Source: Devosia sp. 1566 (GTDB taxonomy: Bacteria; Pseudomonadota; Alphaproteobacteria; Rhizobiales; Devosiaceae). Taken from it: a DNA stretch of 64,000 nt. The DNA lies in NCBI RefSeq assembly GCF_004005995.1, contig NZ_CP034767.1, forward strand, positions 310,001-374,000, given 5' to 3'. The notes beneath the pieces were generated by a model. That model searched no databases and was not told the DNA's origin. It saw nothing but the letters and a program-made list of their open reading frames with translations. Shown piece after piece: positions 60,236 to 64,000 of the stretch; positions within the stretch are counted from its first letter, which is position 1; each line of letters opens with the position of its first letter. Both the position numbers and the translations under genes were made by a program.

Positions 60236-61657
60236 ATGGCGGAACTGAGCAAACCTGATCTCTGCATCATTGGCGCCGGATCGCTGGGCGTGGAACTGGC
60301 CTGTCGCGCCCGCCGCTATGGCGCGAGCGTAGTGCTGGTGGATCGCGGTCGCCCCGAGGCGGGCGATGGAGTGGCCCAGACAGCGGCCTTGGCTGCCCTG
60401 GCCGGTATCGCTGCGCGCGCCCACAGCTGGCGAACTGGCGCTGCGGTCGGCCTTGCCGGCGATCCGCCCAAGATCAACCACCGCACGGTCAGCGAGCAGG
60501 TGAGTCGCGTCGTGGCGGAACTGGCCCCCGAGCGCTCGACCGAGCGTTTGCAGGCACTCGGCATTGTTATCCTCACCGGTGCCCCGGCATTTGCAGACAA
60601 GCAAACGCTGGTTGTCGGCCAGACCACCATCCGGGCCGACCACTTCATTCTTGCAACGGGGGCCACCCCGAAGACACCGGCGATCCCCGGGCTGGAGGAT
60701 GTGCCGTTTTTCACCCCCGACACCATTGTCGCCAACACGCGAAAGCTGACCCATCTTGTGGTGATTGGCGGCGATGCCGCAGCTCTCGAACTGGCACAGG
60801 TCCATGCCCGGCTGGGCTCGCAGGTGACGCTGACCTCCCCCGGGGCGATCCTGTCAGAAGCGGATGCGGAGAGCCGAGCCATTCTCCTGCGCGCCCTGGT
60901 GGAAGAGGGGATCGCCTTCCACGAGAATGTGGAAATTACGGTTTTGCCGCGCAAGCTGGGCATCGGGGTGCAGTTGCAGCACTTCGGAAGCGAAACCACC
61001 TTGCTCGATGCCTCCCACCTGCTGGTGACCACGGGCCGCATCCCTGATCTTGAAGGGTTGGACCTTGCTAAGGCCGGCATCGCCCGCCCAGACCAGCAGC
61101 CGGAGCAGATCAAGGTGAGCGCGGTCGGTCGTACGACCAATAATCGCGTCAGCGCTGTGGGCGGCGCTGCCAACGAGAAACATCCCCATGCCGCGCGCCG
61201 CGCCGGCGAAGCGCTGTTGGGCCGGCTGCTGCTGGGCAAGAAGACCTCCAATTCAAAGCTTGCTCCCACCCTGGTGATGACATCGCCTGAACTGGCCCAG
61301 ATTGGCCTCACGGAGCCGCGGGACGGTGCATCCGGGCAGCAGATCTTGCGGGCCAACTGGAGCGAGAACCCGAAGGCCCGCGCCTTGGGTGCTGCGCATG
61401 GTGCCGCCAAGCTCGTGGTCAACAATGACGGCACCCTTGCGGGTGCGGCGCTGGTCGGGATTGGGGCGGCCGAAATGCTGGCCATCATTGCCCTTGCGAT
61501 GGAGCGGCGCCTGCATGTGGCCGAGTTGGCGCAATTGGTGCTGCCCCATCCCAGTTTTGCCGAAGTGCTGCGTAGCGCGGCCGAGCAGTTCGAGGGCAAA
61601 ACTGCATCTGCGCCCGCCACACGGCGCCGTCTCAAGCTGCCGCGCTTGCTAGGCTGA
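60236..61657 (+). CDS. disulfide-reductase-like flavoprotein lacking the redox-active cysteine pair
   Basis: 473 residues with the two-dinucleotide fold of dihydrolipoamide dehydrogenase/mercuric reductase. The FAD site is DLCIIGAGSLGVELACRARR, ATG motif FILATGATPKTPAIPG, and the NAD(P) site LVVIGGDAAALELAQVHARL; the FAD end is TTGRIPDLEGLDLAKAG. A dimerisation domain ends with VLPHPSFAEVLRSAAEQ, keeping the HPxxxE dyad. The usual GGTCLNxGCIPSK redox-disulfide loop is missing: the corresponding stretch (GRPEAGDGVAQTAALAALAG) has no cysteine, so classical disulfide reduction is not expected. Substrate unknown. Confidence 0.8.
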   Translation: MAELSKPDLCIIGAGSLGVELACRARRYGASVVLVDRGRPEAGDGVAQTAALAALAGIAARAHSWRTGAAVGLAGDPPKINHRTVSEQVSRVVAELAPERSTERLQALGIVILTGAPAFADKQTLVVGQTTIRADHFILATGATPKTPAIPGLEDVPFFTPDTIVANTRKLTHLVVIGGDAAALELAQVHARLGSQVTLTSPGAILSEADAESRAILLRALVEEGIAFHENVEITVLPRKLGIGVQLQHFGSETTLLDASHLLVTTGRIPDLEGLDLAKAGIARPDQQPEQIKVSAVGRTTNNRVSAVGGAANEKHPHAARRAGEALLGRLLLGKKTSNSKLAPTLVMTSPELAQIGLTEPRDGASGQQILRANWSENPKARALGAAHGAAKLVVNNDGTLAGAALVGIGAAEMLAIIALAMERRLHVAELAQLVLPHPSFAEVLRSAAEQFEGKTASAPATRRRLKLPRLLG

Positions 61658-61690
61658 GCGGGGCTTACCAGCGCGCCTCAATTGACTATA

Positions 61691-63127
61691 ATGGCTGGGA
61701 TGACAGCCGCGCGCAATGTTATGCCGGGCCGGTTCTCCGGCCTGTCCATCAAACTCATTGTCACCATCATCGCCGTGATCCTGACGGTGGAGGTGGTGGT
61801 ATATCTGCCGTCCGTCGCCAGCTTCCGCGCCAATTGGCTCAATGACCGCATGCGCGTCGGCATGGTGGCAGCCCGCGTGCTCGATGCCGTGCCCGATGTG
61901 CCGGCCCTGCCGCGCAGCCTCACCGACCGGCTTTTGACCTCGGCGGGTGCCAACGCCATTGTGTATCGGCGCGAAGGGCAAAGTCAGATGATAGAGCTGA
62001 CCGAGCCGATCACGCCCGACCGCGTGGTTACGGCCGATATCCGCGAATCCAATCCCTTTGCCTTGATCATGGGTGCCATGGATACGCTGTTTGCCGGCCC
62101 GGGACGGACCCTGCGTATTGTGGGGGAGGGGGATGTCGACGAAAGCCTGCTTGAAGTGCTGATGCCCGAGCGCCCATTGCGGCAGGACCTGCTGGAATAT
62201 TCCCGCGATATTGTGCTGGTGTCCTTCATCATCGCCGCGCTGACTGCCGTGGCTCTTTACCTGATGGTCAGCCGGCTGTTCATCTATCCGGTGCGCCGGC
62301 TCACCGCCAATATGCTGGCCTTCCGGCAGGCGCCGGAAAATGCAAGCCTGATCCTGGCCCCGTCCGGCCGGCGCGACGAGATCGGCATTGCCGAGCGGGA
62401 ACTGGCCGCCATGGAGGCCGATCTGTTCTCGATGCTGCGTCAGCGCCAGCATCTGGCCGATCTCGGGCTCGCCGTCGCCAAGATCAATCATGATTTGCGC
62501 AACACCCTGACCTCGGCCCAATTGCTGTCCGACCAGGTGGCCACCCTCGACGATCCCAAGGTGCAGCGCCTCGCGCCCCGTCTCGTGACCACCCTCGACA
62601 AGGCAATCGGCTTTGCCCAATCGGTGCTGGATTACGGCCGTGAAAGCGCTGCGCTACCGGTACTGGCGCCGGTGGCGTTGCGTGCCCTGGTGGAGGACGC
62701 CGCCTTTGATGCCCGCCTTGTGGGGCACCCAACGATCAGCTTCCACAATGAAACGCCCCAGGAGCTGCGCCTCAATGTCGACCAAACCCAGCTCGGCCGA
62801 TTGCTGGTGAATCTGCTGAAGAATGCCCGTGAAGCGCTCGAGGCTGCTGGCGCCAAGGTGGAGTCGCCTCAGGTCAGCGTATCCGCCGGGGAGCGGGACG
62901 ATGGCCTTGTTATTGCGGTGAGCGATAATGGGCCAGGGCTCCCCCCGCGCGCCCGCGACAATTTATTCGTCGCCTTTGAAGGCTCCGCCCGCGCGGGCGG
63001 GACCGGACTTGGTCTGGCAATCGCGCGCGAAATCGCCGAGGCCCATGGCGGGCGGCTGGTGCTGGCCGAACAGGACCAGGGAACCCGCTTCGAGCTGATC
63101 TTGCCCTTATCGCTGCGCTTGTCGTGA
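61691..63127 (+). CDS. membrane-bound sensor histidine kinase
   Basis: 478 residues. Two membrane helices (KLIVTIIAVILTVEVVVYLP and DIVLVSFIIAALTAVALYLM) flank a periplasmic sensor of about 150 residues. A HAMP-like linker leads to the H-box VAKINHDLRNTLTSAQLLSD, N-box LLVNLLKNAREALEAAG, and G-boxes AVSDNGPGLPPRARDN and GGTGLGLAIAREIAEAHGGR. No response regulator is adjacent, so it is an orphan kinase. The start is uncertain (ATG 61691 or 61700). It sits 33 bases after the flavoprotein gene and may share its mRNA. Confidence 0.88.
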   Translation: MAGMTAARNVMPGRFSGLSIKLIVTIIAVILTVEVVVYLPSVASFRANWLNDRMRVGMVAARVLDAVPDVPALPRSLTDRLLTSAGANAIVYRREGQSQMIELTEPITPDRVVTADIRESNPFALIMGAMDTLFAGPGRTLRIVGEGDVDESLLEVLMPERPLRQDLLEYSRDIVLVSFIIAALTAVALYLMVSRLFIYPVRRLTANMLAFRQAPENASLILAPSGRRDEIGIAERELAAMEADLFSMLRQRQHLADLGLAVAKINHDLRNTLTSAQLLSDQVATLDDPKVQRLAPRLVTTLDKAIGFAQSVLDYGRESAALPVLAPVALRALVEDAAFDARLVGHPTISFHNETPQELRLNVDQTQLGRLLVNLLKNAREALEAAGAKVESPQVSVSAGERDDGLVIAVSDNGPGLPPRARDNLFVAFEGSARAGGTGLGLAIAREIAEAHGGRLVLAEQDQGTRFELILPLSLRLS

Positions 63128-63249
63128 GGCCCTGTGGATTTTCCCCGCACGGCCTTGCCAACCCCGGATCACCCATGTATGGGTTGCCGCGCTTGCTGCA
63201 GAGAGCGGTTCCGACCGCCTCCCACACCAAGCGGCCAGACATGGCCTGC

Positions 63250-63326
63250 GCGCCCTTAGCTCAGCTGGATAGAGCACCAGACTACGAATCTGGGGGTCAG
63301 GAGTTCGAATCTCTTAGGGCGCGCCA
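63250..63326 (+). tRNA. tRNA-Arg(ACG)
   Basis: 77 bases with encoded CCA. Acceptor GCGCCCT/AGGGCGC, D arm AGCTCAGCTGGATAGAGC, anticodon loop with ACG (ACTACGAAT), T arm GGAGTTCGAATCTC. Canonical in every arm. On the opposite strand the T arm encodes D-S-N-S and the stop of the recombinase remnant, so this tRNA is the attachment site of an element to the right. Confidence 0.97.
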
Positions 63327-63998
63327 TTCTCGTGCAAAAGTGGGCACTATTGCTCGCGCGGGATTCTCATCCTCGGACACGGCTTTCAAGAGCTGGTCCT
63401 TCGGTCCGCAGATGCGGACACGATCCTTGCCGACGGTGACCTTGCTGACGAACATGTGCAGCCAGGTGCGGCGGAAGGCCGGGTCGGCATCGCGAAGCTG
63501 GCGGCGGATCCCAGAGGAAAAGCGTTGCACCATGTCCGGTGACAGTTCTGTCCGGGCCATGCTGCGCTGGCGCAGGGCATCGAGCGTAGATGTGCCCTCC
63601 AGGAGGCCGCGGATCATGTTCACCAGTTGTGTACGCTGCTTGACCAGAAGGTCGCGTACCCGATGCAACGACAGTGCTGCCTGCTGATCGGTCGACTTCA
63701 TCGCCACAAAACGCATGGTGGGGCGGGTCACGGCTTCGCAAATCGCTTCGGCGTCCACCGCATCGTTCTTGCTGCGCTTCACATAGGGCTTCACGTAGGC
63801 CGGCGGCATTATGCGCACTTCATGGCCCAGCTTTGTCAACTCGCGAGCCCAATGGTGGGATGTGCCGCACGCCTCAATGCCGATCAGACAGGGCGGCAAC
63901 TTGGTGAAGAACGGCAGCACCTGCGATCGCCGCAGTGTTTTGCGGACAACAACGTCTCCGGATACGTCGACGGCATGAACTTGAATGGCCAGATCAAG
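63297..63998 (-). pseudogene. chimera: truncated IS110-family transposase fused to serine-recombinase C-terminus
   Basis: The minus-strand frame runs in from beyond the window. Residues upstream of about nucleotide 63600 are the DEDD RuvC-like part of an IS110 transposase: LDLAIQVHAVDVSGDVVV, then GIEACGTSHHWAREL, RSKNDAVDAEAICEAV, and LLVKQRTQLVNMIRGLL. From there the sequence changes to a large-serine-recombinase C-terminus: LSPDMVQRFSSGIRRQLRDA, LHMFVSKVTVGKDRVRICGP, and VPTFAREWRALRDSNS, whose last codons lie inside tRNA-Arg. The fourth transposase Asp and the C-terminal Ser domain are absent, so neither parent enzyme is intact. Assignment of the second part is by pattern recognition. Confidence 0.7.
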
Positions 63999-64000
63999 GC
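63297..64000. mobile_element. left end of an integrated element at tRNA-Arg
   Basis: A recombinase remnant reading antisense into the 3' part of tRNA-Arg, immediately followed by an IS110 fragment, marks the boundary of an integrated element or its scar. The attachment core would lie within 63297-63326. The element body, if still present, continues past position 64000. Confidence 0.6.

Overview
The window reads as chromosome of a high-GC alphaproteobacterium of the Hyphomicrobiales (Rhizobiales); a Devosia-like genus is my guess, not a proof. The indications are the rpmH-rnpA-yidC-engB order with argB close by, DUF6481, DUF6894, DUF3618 and HWE-kinase families, a general-stress promoter of the EcfG type (GGAAC-N16-CGTT), and dense operons full of 4-base ATGA/GTGA overlaps. 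Nearly all of the 64 kb is coding. One tRNA-Arg, one tRNA-Cys-like gene, one candidate structured RNA and one mobile-element boundary are present. No CRISPR array, rRNA or replication origin was seen.

Layout. 1-2.2 kb: end of a beta-ketoadipate operon (pcaI, pcaJ, pcaF). 2.4-6.6 kb: a DUF6481 protein, a candidate structured RNA, a two-headed glycosyltransferase with an unknown partner, and a small exported protein. 6.9-14.4 kb: a MoxR/DUF58/von Willebrand operon with an unusually large double-vWA membrane protein. 14.5-19.1 kb: a secreted M20 peptidase, then a four-gene module (Tat-exported DUF3299-like protein, periplasmic thioredoxin, LolD/MacB-type ATPase, FtsX permease with a His-rich loop) resembling zinc-starvation operons of pseudomonads. 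19.2-23 kb: a D-serine-deaminase-like enzyme and convergent exbB-exbD-tonB. 23.1-29 kb: two divergent transcription units, one for an amino-acid ABC importer plus class V PLP enzyme, the other for a GntR regulator plus a hydantoinase, separated by a repeat-type operator. 29-35 kb: assorted small genes (J-domain protein, tannase-like hydrolase, HWE kinase, RidA, GntR). 35-42.3 kb: a stress island (treZ, YihY, DUF3618, YqjE-like, YqjD-like and DUF892 proteins) with candidate EcfG promoters. 42.4-43.9 kb: an ArsR sensor and zinc CDF exporter with a clear operator. 44-53.2 kb: an ABC exporter, VOC protein, HAD nucleotidase, exported protein, ilvA, a TetR-MFS efflux pair and argB. 53.4-56.9 kb: an ECF sigma/RskA anti-sigma/fasciclin/MsrB/amidotransferase block lying between argB and engB. 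56.9-60 kb: engB, yidC, rnpA, rpmH. 60.2-63.1 kb: a disulfide-reductase-fold flavoprotein without its redox cysteines, and an orphan histidine kinase. 63.25-64 kb: tRNA-Arg whose 3' part encodes, antisense, the last residues of a serine-recombinase remnant fused to a truncated IS110 transposase. This is the edge of an element that continues past the window.

There is no single spectacular new system. The points most worth pursuing are the tRNA-Cys-like gene with non-canonical architecture (33.5 kb), the structured RNA at 2.8 kb, the tRNA-Arg/recombinase/IS110 junction, the double-vWA operon, and a chain of two four-codon leader ORFs in front of a HAD phosphatase gene (47.07 kb).
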